Shown here: one piece after another, positions 17,186-25,127 of the stretch
Position numbering within the stretch: the first letter of the stretch is position 1
Layout of the letters: each line of letters opens with the position of its first letter
From: an uncultured Oscillospiraceae bacterium
Lineage (GTDB): Bacteria; Bacillota; Clostridia; Oscillospirales; Ruminococcaceae
Assembly (NCBI GenBank): GCA_910587135.1
Contig: CAJULF010000026.1
Location: 1-38,444 of the forward strand
Reading direction: 5' to 3'
DNA length: 38,444 bases
The notes under the pieces: model-generated
Told to the model about the DNA's origin: nothing
Database searches by the model: none
Seen by the model: the letters and a program-made list of their open reading frames with translations, nothing else
Program-made: the position numbers and the translations under genes

Positions 17186-18130
17186 ATGCAGGAAAAAAGA
17201 CCTAAACCAAAGCTCCCGCGCTCCGTTATAGTATTGAATATAATAATGATACTGCTGATACTGCTGGTATGCGGGCTGACCTTCAGCCTGGCTTTCTCGG
17301 CGATAAAGAAAGAGGAAGTCCCCGCGACCGGCGCACCCACGTCAAGGGACACGAGTTCCGAGCTGCTTAACATGAACGGGATAACCCAAAGCGCAGAAGC
17401 GACCGAAGACAAGCCTCCCCACACGCCGCCCGTACCCATGACAAAAAGGACGACCGAACCGACAGAGCCGCCACCTCCGTCCGAAACCACTCCCGAGCCT
17501 ACCGCGGAGAGCGTTCCGACGGAAAGCACCTCACCCTCCACAAGCTACTCCAAGGAATTTTTCGCGAATGACCTGTTTATTGGCGACAGCATTTCCACGG
17601 GGTTGTATCTGTACGGAAAACTGGATATGAAGAACGTTGCGGCGGGGATAGGCTACACGCCTTATAAAGCTTACAGCGAGACAATAGAGCTGTATGACGG
17701 CACAAGCGCCACGGCGCTGGAATACGCGCAGAGAATGCAGCCAAATCGGATATTTATCATGCTGGGGTCGAACGGAATGGGTTCAAGCACGGATATAGAG
17801 GGTATGAAGGGCAGTTATGCGACGCTGCTGGAGAAGCTCGCCGACTCATGCCCCGAAACGGATATTTACTGCATTTCCGTTTCTCCCGTTACAGCCGACA
17901 GCTCCTCGGCAGCCTCCGCGGGAATCACCAACGAGATGATAAGGAACTTTAACGGCAGCGTTAAGGAAATATGCAATGATACGGGAGCGATGTATCTGGA
18001 TCTGTACGGTCTGCTTATCGACGAGAACGGCTGCTTCAGCGAGGATTACGCGGAGGTGGACGGGCTTCACTTCCTCGGTACGACATATGACGTTATGCTG
18101 AGCTTTATTCAGAATGAGATCGGCGGATAG
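17186..18130 (+). CDS. Membrane-anchored SGNH/GDSL-type hydrolase
   Basis: 314 aa. A basic N-terminus and one TM helix (about 14-40) are followed by a Pro/Thr/Glu/Ser-rich linker (45-120) and an extracellular SGNH domain. Block I is FIGDSIS with catalytic Ser135; block III is LGSNGM with Asn196; block V is DGLHF with Asp292 and His295. Such enzymes deacetylate or de-esterify cell-wall polymers or plant polysaccharides; the substrate is not evident. The start at 17186 follows GGGGCGGGG. An alternative start at 17158 would need a frame shift at an A6 run. It begins a three-gene run with the lipoprotein and small membrane protein that follow. Confidence 0.85.
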   Translation: MQEKRPKPKLPRSVIVLNIIMILLILLVCGLTFSLAFSAIKKEEVPATGAPTSRDTSSELLNMNGITQSAEATEDKPPHTPPVPMTKRTTEPTEPPPPSETTPEPTAESVPTESTSPSTSYSKEFFANDLFIGDSISTGLYLYGKLDMKNVAAGIGYTPYKAYSETIELYDGTSATALEYAQRMQPNRIFIMLGSNGMGSSTDIEGMKGSYATLLEKLADSCPETDIYCISVSPVTADSSSAASAGITNEMIRNFNGSVKEICNDTGAMYLDLYGLLIDENGCFSEDYAEVDGLHFLGTTYDVMLSFIQNEIGG

Positions 18131-18219
18131 AAAATTGAGATTCGGAGCATATAACCGGAAAAACGCTCTGGGATAACTGAATGTGTACGGCGGAAATTAT
18201 GAATTTAAGGAGATTAAAA

Positions 18220-18729
18220 ATGAGCAAAACAATCAAAAGATTAACGGCAATATTATTCACGGCAGCTTTGGCGCTGACGACAGGCTGCGGGAATAATTCC
18301 GACTCGGATGTATCAAGCGGCGCGGTCAGCGGAGCTACCTCGGAGGCTGATGTAAAATCCGCTCCGGAGAGAGTCGCGGAGCTGGCGAGTCAGGTAGAGC
18401 TGCCGAGCATGGCGGAGGTCACCGCGGATAACCTGCATACTTTTCTTGGCATTGATTCGGAAAAGATTTCGGAATTTTCGGCTCAGATATGCGCTTCGGG
18501 CGCGATGCCCGACGAATTCGGGGTGTTCGTGGCGGTGGACGGCGAAGCGGCGGCGGAGATAAAGTCCACGCTTGAGAGCCGCATTGAAAAGCAGCGCGAT
18601 ACTTATAAGGACTACACCCCCGACGAAATGTACAAGTTCGACGACTGCTTTGTTGAACAGAACGGAAACTGTGTTTTCTATGCCATATGCGCGGACAATA
18701 CACTTGCCGCGGATATATTGAAGGGATAA
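18220..18729 (+). CDS. DUF4358-like lipoprotein
   Basis: 169 aa from ATG 18220 (AAGGAG upstream; the longer frame from 18181 has no site). The signal peptide ends at lipobox LTTGC (Cys23), then a Ser/Asp/Gly linker. The domain has a LGID...I.EFSAQICASGAMPDEFGVF segment, an alpha-helical EIKSTLESRIEKQRDTYKDY stretch and a closing GNCVFYAICADNTLAADILKG. That pattern fits DUF4358 proteins common in Firmicutes, whose function is unknown. It lies 89 nt after the SGNH gene and 10 nt before the next gene. Confidence 0.75.
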   Translation: MSKTIKRLTAILFTAALALTTGCGNNSDSDVSSGAVSGATSEADVKSAPERVAELASQVELPSMAEVTADNLHTFLGIDSEKISEFSAQICASGAMPDEFGVFVAVDGEAAAEIKSTLESRIEKQRDTYKDYTPDEMYKFDDCFVEQNGNCVFYAICADNTLAADILKG

Positions 18730-18739
18730 GAGGTGGCAG

Positions 18740-19087
18740 ATGGCGATCGAATGCGGTGTTATAACGGCATTATTGCTGATAATAGCAATAGTTTTTTTCA
18801 GGACAAAGCGCCCGAAATGGGGTTGGGCAACTCTGCCCATAATGCTTGTTCCGATAACGGACTTTGTTGCGGAAATAATGCTCAAGCGTGTTTTCAGGCT
18901 TGAGCTTAGCCTGTACTGGGGCGTTCTGGCGCTGGTTATCGCAGTCGCGGCGTCCTGCGCATGGATAGGTTTTATGGCGGTCAGCTTTGCGCACAAGGGT
19001 ACAAAAATAAGCTATATCGGCATAGCGAACGCCTTTAATGTTCTGCTTGCGGCAATTTTGATAAATGATATGATGAATAACCAATAA
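18740..19087 (+). CDS. Small integral membrane protein, unknown
   Basis: 115 aa, mostly hydrophobic, with about four predicted TM helices (residues 4-20, 27-46, 55-80, 93-110). The ATG follows AGAGGTGGCAG, 10 nt after the lipoprotein stop, so the two are coupled. No catalytic motif or family is recognised. A terminator follows directly. Confidence 0.65.
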   Translation: MAIECGVITALLLIIAIVFFRTKRPKWGWATLPIMLVPITDFVAEIMLKRVFRLELSLYWGVLALVIAVAASCAWIGFMAVSFAHKGTKISYIGIANAFNVLLAAILINDMMNNQ

Positions 19088-19109
19088 GAGGCGGGTTTCC
19101 GCCTCTTTT
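19086..19109 (+). terminator. Rho-independent terminator of the SGNH/lipoprotein operon
   Basis: AAGAGGCGG, 4-nt loop, CCGCCTCTT and a T run, overlapping the last codon region of the upstream gene. A second copy of the hairpin, GAGAGGCGGGCTTCCGTCTC, lies at 19301-19320 on the far side of the next repeat element. Confidence 0.85.
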
Positions 19110-19303
19110 CAGCTTATAGAAAAGCCTACTTGCTGCGCAATGTTGGCGCATGAGATTTCAAAAAGCGTCGGAATTTGCTTCGCAAATTCCGACCGGTTCC
19201 AGCAATAGCGCGGAGTGAGCGAAGCGAACGGCGCGTGCTTGCTGGAATTTTGAAAATTTTTTAAAATAATCCGCCTTAGATCAACCTTTATATACAGGCT
19301 GAG
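19110..19303 (-). repeat. Palindromic repeat element (reverse), full length
   Basis: It begins CAGCTTATAGAAAAGCC and ends ACCTTTATATACAGGCTGAG. Arm 1 is CCAGCAA...TTGCTGG and arm 2 is GTCGGAATTTGC...GCAAATTCCGAC; both differ in sequence from other copies yet remain paired. It is bounded by the operon terminator and that terminator's duplicate. Confidence 0.88.
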
Positions 19304-19329
19304 AGGCGGGCTTCCGTCTCTTAATTCAT

Positions 19330-19520
19330 CTTGTAGAAAAAGCCTACTTGCTACGCAATGTCGGCGCATGAAATTTCAAAAAGTGCGCATTTGCCATTTG
19401 GCAAATGCGCACGGTTTCCGGCAGGCATGCGGAGTGATGCGCAGCAGCACGGAGTATGACTGGCGGAAATTTTGAAATTTTTTTAAATAATTCGCTCTTG
19501 GTCAACCTTTATATATAGTC
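19330..19520 (-). repeat. Palindromic repeat element (reverse), second tandem copy
   Basis: It begins CTTGTAGAAAAAGCCTAC and ends GGTCAACCTTTATATATAG. Arm 2 is GTGCGCATTTGCC...GGCAAATGCGCAC. It follows the duplicated terminator hairpin, so the unit terminator-plus-element is repeated here. Confidence 0.88.
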
Positions 19521-19557
19521 GGTAAGAGCCGGAGAACCTCTCTTTCGCATTTCGGCA

Positions 19558-19730
19558 CAGCCCGTCATATTCAACAAAACTCAGCCTTCGGCATAAAATG
19601 CAGCAGGGTAAAATCCACAGCCGCGCCGAAGGTGGTCAGCCGTCAGGGCAACCCTCGAACAGCCGACGGCATAAAGCGGCTGTTTGAATATACCCGGGCG
19701 GGCTGCGCTTTTAACGCAGCCCGCTTTAAT
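19558..19730 (+). ncRNA. Candidate structured RNA / attenuator ending in a terminator
   Basis: Visible pairings: CAGCCCG (19558-19564) with CGGGCTG (19699-19705); ATATTCAA (19567-19574) with TTGAATAT (19684-19691); CCTTCGGC (19585-19592) with GCCGAAGG (19625-19632); GCCGTC (19639-19644) with GACGGC (19665-19670); AGGG-CAA-CCCT (19645-19655). CAGCCGC (19618-19624) can pair with GCGGCTG (19676-19682) as a pseudoknot. The terminator GCGGGCTGCG/CGCAGCCCGC (19698-19724) competes with the outer stem for the same bases, as in riboswitches and attenuators. No known family is recognised, and no intact gene follows. Confidence 0.5.
19698..19730 (+). terminator. Terminator at the end of the RNA candidate
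   Basis: GCGGGCTGCG, 7-nt loop, CGCAGCCCGC then TTTAAT. Its 5' arm is also complementary to 19558-19564. Confidence 0.7.
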
Positions 19731-19829
19731 ATGTAAAAAGGCTTGCTTTTATCAAAAACATCTGCCACAATGAGGCAAAGGAATCGCCGGTTAAAGCGAA
19801 GCATAACACAATCAGCCCCGTGAGTTCGC

Positions 19830-19858
19830 TTGTTTTAGTGGAGCGCTCGTATTATAAT
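19830..19858 (+). promoter_or_regulatory. Promoter-like sequence ahead of a gene remnant
   Basis: TTGTTT (19830-19835), 17-nt spacer, TATAAT (19853-19858), followed by AAAGGAG (19881-19887) and ATG 19892. Confidence 0.5.
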
Positions 19859-19891
19859 CGGCATTTCATTAAACATACGGAAAGGAGTATT

Positions 19892-20094
19892 ATGAAAAAA
19901 ATGCAGTGATGCCGCTGTCCGCCGTTACGGCATCAGAACTGTTCGCTTCTCCTGTGTGCGGGTTCACTCCGAGACGTGCGGTTACGGCTCATTTTTTAGG
20001 GGAAACACTGCGGTATCCCCGACGGGAAGTCTGTCGGGGATACCATAATTTGCCGTTGTGCGTTATTATATACCATCGGGTATCGGCGGATTAA
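19892..20094 (+). pseudogene. Start-site remnant: good ribosome binding site, five codons, then a stop
   Basis: ATG 19892 has an ideal AAAGGAG, but the frame is MKKMQ-stop (19892-19909). With one more A in the A7 run it would read MKKNAVMPLSAVTASEL..., signal-peptide-like, to a stop at 20094. Nothing recognisable follows, and a GGTATCCCCGAC hairpin interrupts it, so a decayed gene is the likeliest reading. Confidence 0.3.
20012..20044. terminator. Terminator-like hairpin between the remnant and the AraC gene
   Basis: GGTATCCCCGAC, 9-nt loop, GTCGGGGATACC: a perfect 12-bp stem, 22 nt past the AraC stop codon on the minus strand. No long T run on that side (TGTTTCCCC). Confidence 0.5.
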
Positions 20095-20917
20095 GGCTTG
20101 ATTTGCGGTAGGCTGTGGGGCTTTGGGCATAATAGGCTCTGAATCGGCGGCTGAAATACAGCATATCCTCAAATCCCAGCTCACCCGCTATCTCCCCCAC
20201 GCTCATAAGCGTGTTGCGTAGAAGCCGCGCCGCTTCCTCCATGCGGCAGCGGTTGTGATAGCGCTGCATGGTGACCCCCTTTTCCACCTTGAAAACAGCG
20301 GCGAGTCTCTTATAGCTCAAGTGAAGCTCCCGTTCAAGCAGCGAAGCGGAAAAGCTCTCGCGGCAATGGGCACGGAGATATTCCTCGGCTTTATCGGCGG
20401 TTGAAGGCGGTCGGCTGAGCGCTCCCGAAAAGCACAACGGCGACAGCAGCGCGTAAAGCTCGGAGTTAAGCAGCCAGCCGCTCATTTTGTCGCCGTCGGC
20501 GAAACGAGCTGTAAGCGCTCTTATCGCCTGCGCCGTGTCCGAATACTCCGAAATTCCGGTAAACTTGGGCAGCGGAGCGGAATATTCCAGCGGCTCATAC
20601 TGCGGCGGACGCTTGAACTCAAAACGAGGAAGCCCCTCCTGCCCCGACAGCTTGAAATGAATGTAATACCAGCTTGTGCCGCGCGGGCAGGGGTGTTTCC
20701 CGTAATGCCTTACCCCGCTTTTCAGGAACAGCATATCGCCTGCCTTCAGCTCGTAGTCCGTTTCCTCCTCCGTGACGTAAATGCAGCCCTCTGTCACATA
20801 AATAAGCACGTTGAAGCCGACTGTTCTGTCCGCATGATAAAACGGTTCGTTTGCCGTAAGCGCTCCGCAGCCGCATATCACGGGAAGCACGGCGCTGCTC
20901 AGATACACCTCATTCAT
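20066..20917 (-). CDS. AraC-family transcriptional regulator
   Basis: 283 aa from ATG 20917, which has CAGGAG 7 nt upstream; the longer frame from 20947 lacks a site. The N-terminal half is a cupin-like sensor (GFNVLIYVTEGCIYVTEEE...LKAGDMLFLKSG.RH). The C-terminal ~100 residues hold the two helix-turn-helix motifs of AraC (FSASLLERELHLSYKRLAAVFK and MSVGEIAGELGFEDMLYFSR...SPTAYRK). It is divergent from the GH127 gene and probably activates it in response to an arabinose-containing sugar; that ligand is inferred from the neighbour only. Confidence 0.92.
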   Translation of the reverse strand: MNEVYLSSAVLPVICGCGALTANEPFYHADRTVGFNVLIYVTEGCIYVTEEETDYELKAGDMLFLKSGVRHYGKHPCPRGTSWYYIHFKLSGQEGLPRFEFKRPPQYEPLEYSAPLPKFTGISEYSDTAQAIRALTARFADGDKMSGWLLNSELYALLSPLCFSGALSRPPSTADKAEEYLRAHCRESFSASLLERELHLSYKRLAAVFKVEKGVTMQRYHNRCRMEEAARLLRNTLMSVGEIAGELGFEDMLYFSRRFRAYYAQSPTAYRKSSLNPPIPDGI

Positions 20918-20988
20918 AACATTCTCCTGCGCAAGATAATTATCCATAAAAAAGCGGAAATAATCCCTTTATTTTTATATTATATAAG

Positions 20989-21017
20989 ATTATAATACAT
21001 ATAAAGCAATATGTCAA
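20989..21017 (-). promoter_or_regulatory. AraC gene promoter, overlapping the divergent GH127 promoter
   Basis: Minus-strand TTGACA (21017-21012), 17-nt spacer, TATAAT (20994-20989). A plus-strand TATAAT (20991-20996) for GH127 overlaps it, with only a poor -35 (TTTATT, 20968-20973), as expected of an activator-dependent promoter. Confidence 0.6.
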
Positions 21018-21038
21018 TACATAAAAGGAGATTTTAAT

Positions 21039-22940
21039 ATGAACTGCAAACCGATAGGCATTAAGGATTTTACCCCCGCGGAGGGGTTTATACTGAACCT
21101 TCAGCGGCTTATCAAGCAAGAGGTCATTCCGTATCAGTACGCGGTACTGCGCGACGAAGCTGAGGGCGCGGAGAAAAGCCATGTGGTGAAAAATTTTGAA
21201 AACTGCGCAAAAGCTCTTCGCGGCGAGGACGCGGGCGACGGCTTCTACGGAATGGTTTTTCAGGACAGCGACGCGGCAAAATGGCTGGAGGCAGCCGCAT
21301 ACTCGCTCGCACTGTTCCCCGACAAAGAGCTTGAAAAACGCGCGGACGAGCTGATAGAGCTTATCGCAAGCGCACAGGACAAAGACGGATATCTTGACAC
21401 ATATTTTACGATAAAGGACAGGGACAAGCGATGGACAAATCTTCTGGAGGGTCATGAGCTTTATTGCGCGGGACATTTTATGGAGGCGGCAGCCGCTTAT
21501 TTCGAGGCAACGGGTAAAGATACCCTGCTTAAGGTAATGGAACGCTGCGCGGAGCATATCCGCAGTCGATTTATCACCGAGAAAAACGAGGGCTATCCCG
21601 GACACCCCGAAATTGAACTTGCCTTATTGAAAATGTATGGATCTACGGGCGAAAAGAAGTATATGGAGCTTGCGGAGCATTTTATCAATTCGCGCGGCGC
21701 GGACGGAAACTTTTTTAAGCGCGAGGCGGAGCGCCGCGACTGGACGGTATGGGGAAACAACGCTGAAGACGGATATTATCAGCAGAGCCACGCTCCCGTG
21801 AGGGAGCAGCGCGACGCGGTAGGGCACTCGGTACGCGCGGTGTATCTCTATACGGGTATGGCGGGAGTTGCCGCCCTGACAGGGGATAAGAAGCTTTTTA
21901 AGGCTTGCCGCGGGCTTTGGGAAAGTATAACGGAGCGGAGAATGTATGTCACGGGCGGAATAGGCTCAACCTATATCGGAGAAGCTTTCACAGCGGATTT
22001 CGACCTGCCCAACGACACCGCCTACGCGGAGACCTGCGCAAGCTGCGGGCTTATGTTTTTTGCGCGTGCAATGCTGGAAAACGAGCTTAACGGAGAATAC
22101 GCGGACGTTATGGAACGCGCGTTCTACAACACAGTGCTGGCGGGAATGTCGCTTGACGGAAAACGCTTTTTCTATGTAAATCCTCTTGAGGTTATACCAG
22201 GTATATCCGGCGCAACGGCGACACACTGGCACGCCAGACCGCAGCGCCCCGAGTGGTTCGCCTGCGCCTGCTGCCCGCCGAATGTCGCGAGAACGGTCTC
22301 CTCTCTTGGAACATACGCATACGGAACAGCGGGAGAAATATGCTGCTGTCATCTTTTCGCGGCGGGCGAAGTGGATTTCGGAAACGGGCTGAAGCTGCGC
22401 TGCTCCACGGAATTCCCCTACGGATTCACGGTAAAGTACGAAATACTTTCGGGGAGCGGAAAACTGGCGGTTCGCGTTCCCTCGTGGTGCGAAAGATTCT
22501 CGGCGAGTATGGACGGAGCGGCAGCACAATACAGGATCGAAAACGGATACGCATTCTTTGACATGAAAAGCGGCAGCATTCTGGAAATAACTCTGGACGA
22601 CACTCCGCGGTTTGTCTACTGCTCCTCCAAGGTATCGGAGAATACGGGCTGCGCCGCGGTGACGCGCGGAGCGCTGATTTACTGCTTTGAGGGGGCAGAC
22701 AATCAAGGCGATGTTCTGTCGCTGTCGCTCAGCGAAAACAGCAAAATAAAAATTGGAGAGCACATTGATGAGCTTGGAGTGAGATCCCTAAAAATAAACG
22801 GTTTCCGAACGCTCCCCACAGAGTCGCTTTATACCTCAAAAAAGCCCGAAGCCGTTCCCGAAACGCTTACCGCCATACCCTACTACACATGGGGCAACCG
22901 CGGCGAAAATCAGATGAGGGTATGGATACCTATCCGATGA
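21039..22940 (+). CDS. GH127 beta-L-arabinofuranosidase
   Basis: 633 aa, normal for GH127, with no signal peptide, so it acts in the cytoplasm on imported arabino-oligosaccharides. The helical toroid core contains the zinc/thiolate site known from HypBA1: Glu331 and Cys333 in AYAETCASCG, and Cys411-Cys412 in FACACCPPNVAR. These match the HypBA1 Glu338, Cys340, Cys417, Cys418 pattern, where the second of the Cys pair is the nucleophile. AAGGAG precedes ATG 21039. A terminator follows (22985). The AraC regulator is divergent. Specificity within GH127 is not certain. Confidence 0.92.
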   Translation: MNCKPIGIKDFTPAEGFILNLQRLIKQEVIPYQYAVLRDEAEGAEKSHVVKNFENCAKALRGEDAGDGFYGMVFQDSDAAKWLEAAAYSLALFPDKELEKRADELIELIASAQDKDGYLDTYFTIKDRDKRWTNLLEGHELYCAGHFMEAAAAYFEATGKDTLLKVMERCAEHIRSRFITEKNEGYPGHPEIELALLKMYGSTGEKKYMELAEHFINSRGADGNFFKREAERRDWTVWGNNAEDGYYQQSHAPVREQRDAVGHSVRAVYLYTGMAGVAALTGDKKLFKACRGLWESITERRMYVTGGIGSTYIGEAFTADFDLPNDTAYAETCASCGLMFFARAMLENELNGEYADVMERAFYNTVLAGMSLDGKRFFYVNPLEVIPGISGATATHWHARPQRPEWFACACCPPNVARTVSSLGTYAYGTAGEICCCHLFAAGEVDFGNGLKLRCSTEFPYGFTVKYEILSGSGKLAVRVPSWCERFSASMDGAAAQYRIENGYAFFDMKSGSILEITLDDTPRFVYCSSKVSENTGCAAVTRGALIYCFEGADNQGDVLSLSLSENSKIKIGEHIDELGVRSLKINGFRTLPTESLYTSKKPEAVPETLTAIPYYTWGNRGENQMRVWIPIR

Positions 22941-22984
22941 CCAATCTCGAACCATGACTTTATACGGAAAATATGATATGATAG

Positions 22985-23015
22985 GGGCAGCGCGGAAATA
23001 ATGCGCTGCCCTTTT
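22985..23015 (+). terminator. Terminator of the GH127 gene
   Basis: GGGCAGCGC, short loop, GCGCTGCCC then TTTT. Confidence 0.85.
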
Positions 23016-23038
23016 GGCTTTACATCGGAGGATGTATT

Positions 23039-23119
23039 ATGACAAAATCAAAAGCATTGGTTTCAATTTTTGGCAACACCGCACAAAACTTGTGCGGTGT
23101 TGCCTTGGACTGTGTATAA
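23039..23119 (+). pseudogene. Gene start cut off by a palindrome and repeat element
   Basis: ATG 23039 follows GGAGG with an 8-nt spacer and begins MTKSKALVSIF. The frame then runs straight into the 33-bp palindrome (23072-23104) and ends at a TAA inside the head of the next repeat element (26 codons). This reads as a gene truncated by repeat insertion, with the rest lost. A genuine 26-aa peptide is possible but less likely. Confidence 0.4.
23072..23104. repeat. 33-bp palindrome, second copy
   Basis: GGCAACACCGCACAA, 3-nt centre, TTGTGCGGTGTTGCC. It is identical in its arms to the core at 13735-13767 and again lies beside a larger repeat element (starting 5 nt later). Confidence 0.85.
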
Positions 23120-23291
23120 AGGTTGACCTAAAGCGTATTATTTAAAAAAATTTCAAAATTTCCGCACTCACACTCCGCTTCACTTCGTTTCGCTCTGCGC
23201 GACTGCGGAAACCGTACGCATTTGCCATTCGGCAAATGCGTACTTTTTGAAATTTCATGCGCCGACATTGCGTGGCATATAGGCTTTTTAC
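23109..23291 (+). repeat. Palindromic repeat element (forward)
   Basis: It begins ACTGTGTATAAAGGTTGACC and ends ATATAGGCTTTTTAC. Arm 1 is CCGCACTCAC...GCGCGACTGCGG; arm 2 is TACGCATTTGCC...GGCAAATGCGTA. The end directly touches the permease stop codon (23293-23295). Confidence 0.87.
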
Positions 23292-23292
23292 T

Positions 23293-24432
23293 TTACTCCG
23301 ATTCGAGCATGATTTTTTTAACGGATAACTTACCGATTTTTCGCGAATAACAAAACATTATGGTTTCATATATCACCGCGAACGATACCGCCGCTATGAT
23401 CAGAGCGCGGAAATTGAAATCAAAATCGGGAACGTTTTCAATATCCCTGAAAATCATCTCCACTGCGATTTTCAGCAGAAAATACTGATAGAAAGTTCCA
23501 ACCGCAAACCCCGCAAGAGCCGCGGGGCGGTATCCGCCCAGAACAGACGAAGAGCACTCTCTTTTCGAATAGCCGAACACCCTCATTATCGAAATTCCGT
23601 CGGCATTTGAGTTTATGACCGACGCGACCGCGATAAACATCGTTGTAAACGCAAGTATCACGCCTATCATCAGTGTTATAACGGACATCATTTCGCTTGC
23701 AAGATCGCCCATTCCAAATGACATCTGCACCATCGCCGAATAGCAGAATGATGCAAACGCAATAAAGAACACAAGCGACTTGCGGCTTCTCACCGTTGTT
23801 TTTTTCAGTTCCATCAGAAACGGCATATCGCTTTTGATTTCAATTTTTTTTGCTCTGCTGCCTGACTTGCCTTTTAACAGCCCAAGCACGGGCGTTTTCA
23901 TTTTCAGACAGCCGTAAGCTATCGACAGCAGTGAAAACGCGGCTGTCGGCAGAATTACCAGAAAAATCAGAAGCCGCGGGTGAAAGCACACCCCGAAATC
24001 AGGAAGCAAACCGGATTCATTCTGCACCGAATAAAACAGCGGCATAACGCAGTGCGCTCCCGCAAAGCCCGCTAAAGTTCCCCCTAAAACGCTCATTCCG
24101 AATGCCCAAAAACCCGAAGCTATGCGAATATCGGAATACCCCAGAGCCTTTAAAATCCCAAGCTCTTTCCGGTGCGAATCGATATAGTGCTTGATATAAA
24201 AGCACAGCATTACAGCAGAGGTTATCAGCAAACAGCCGCCGCTGACTGCGCTTACCGCTTCTCCCGTCATAACAGGAGCGTCATACAAAGCTGCCGTTTC
24301 TCCGTCAACCAACGGCTCAATGCTTTGCAGGTCTGTATTGTAATTGAGAAACAGCGCGCTCACAAACACCGCGCACGCGGATATTATAAATATTCCGAGC
24401 AGTCTGCAAATATCCCTTATACCTACTATCAT
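23293..24432 (-). CDS. ABC transporter permease, FtsX/MacB type
   Basis: 379 aa from ATG 24432; a GTG at 24441 would overlap the ATPase gene, but AGGGTGG favours the ATG. About seven or eight TM segments are arranged as two FtsX-like halves. Each half carries the cytoplasmic coupling sequence typical of the family (SHRKELGILKALGYSDIRIA and SNADGISIMRVFGYSKRE). There is no large MacB-type extracellular domain between TM1 and TM2, and the protein is about half the length of the BceB type. It forms an exporter with the ATPase encoded 2 nt upstream; cargo unknown, likely an antimicrobial, peptide or lipid. Confidence 0.85.
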   Translation of the reverse strand: MIVGIRDICRLLGIFIISACAVFVSALFLNYNTDLQSIEPLVDGETAALYDAPVMTGEAVSAVSGGCLLITSAVMLCFYIKHYIDSHRKELGILKALGYSDIRIASGFWAFGMSVLGGTLAGFAGAHCVMPLFYSVQNESGLLPDFGVCFHPRLLIFLVILPTAAFSLLSIAYGCLKMKTPVLGLLKGKSGSRAKKIEIKSDMPFLMELKKTTVRSRKSLVFFIAFASFCYSAMVQMSFGMGDLASEMMSVITLMIGVILAFTTMFIAVASVINSNADGISIMRVFGYSKRECSSSVLGGYRPAALAGFAVGTFYQYFLLKIAVEMIFRDIENVPDFDFNFRALIIAAVSFAVIYETIMFCYSRKIGKLSVKKIMLESE

Positions 24433-24434
24433 AA

Positions 24435-25127
24435 TTACCACCCTATCTCATATGCGGTTTTCCTCGTCTGATTACGATATTGCCCGACAATTTTGCCGCT
24501 GTTCATTCTTATAACGTTTTTCGCCATGTCCGAGATATTCGCGTTGTGCGTTACCATAACTATTGTAAATTTCAATTCACCTTGCAGCTTAAGAATATAA
24601 TTGAGAACCGAGCGACCCGTTTCCTCGTCCAGTGCGCCTGTGGGCTCATCTAAGAAAAGTACCGCCGGCTTCTTCGCCAGCGCTCTCGCGACGGATACCC
24701 TCTGCTGCTCTCCCCCGCTTAATTCATGCGGGAGCTTGAATCGCTTTTCCGACAAACCGAGAGCGTCTATCACCTCGGCATATTCGCGGTTTCCCGTCAG
24801 CTCCGCTCCCATTTTCACGTTTTTGTCTACATTGAGATTAGGCAGAAGATAATACTGCTGAAAAATAAATCCGATCTTTTCCTTTCGGAACGCGGTCAGT
24901 TTATCGTCGGAATACCGCGCTATATCCTCTCCGTTATACGATACGCTTCCGCTTTCGGGACGCTCCAGCCCCGAAAGCACATTCAGAAGCGTGGATTTTC
25001 CCGAGCCGGACGCGCCCAGTATCACCGTAAAGCCTTCGTCCTCAATATCAAGGGAAATCCCCTTAAGTATTTCAAACCTGTTTTCCTTTGACCCGTAATA
25101 CTTGCGGATATTTTCAGCTTTGATCAT
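24435..25127 (-). CDS. ABC transporter ATPase, MacB/LolD type
   Basis: 230 aa. Walker A GASGSGKST (38-46), Q-loop FQQYYLLP (88-95), signature LSGGEQQRV (135-143), Walker B VLFLDEPTGALDEETG (155-170) and the His switch in MVTHN are all intact. The DEPTGALD sequence is characteristic of the LolD/MacB subfamily that partners FtsX permeases. Its start overlaps the 3' end of the TetR gene by 14 nt, so the three genes form one operon read from 25716. Confidence 0.93.
   Translation of the reverse strand: MIKAENIRKYYGSKENRFEILKGISLDIEDEGFTVILGASGSGKSTLLNVLSGLERPESGSVSYNGEDIARYSDDKLTAFRKEKIGFIFQQYYLLPNLNVDKNVKMGAELTGNREYAEVIDALGLSEKRFKLPHELSGGEQQRVSVARALAKKPAVLFLDEPTGALDEETGRSVLNYILKLQGELKFTIVMVTHNANISDMAKNVIRMNSGKIVGQYRNQTRKTAYEIGW

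Noticed and set aside
19558..19730. Cobalamin riboswitch
   Set aside because: A GGGTAAAATCC string faintly recalls the B12 core, but the CCRCTGT-type box and the rest of the conserved core are missing.
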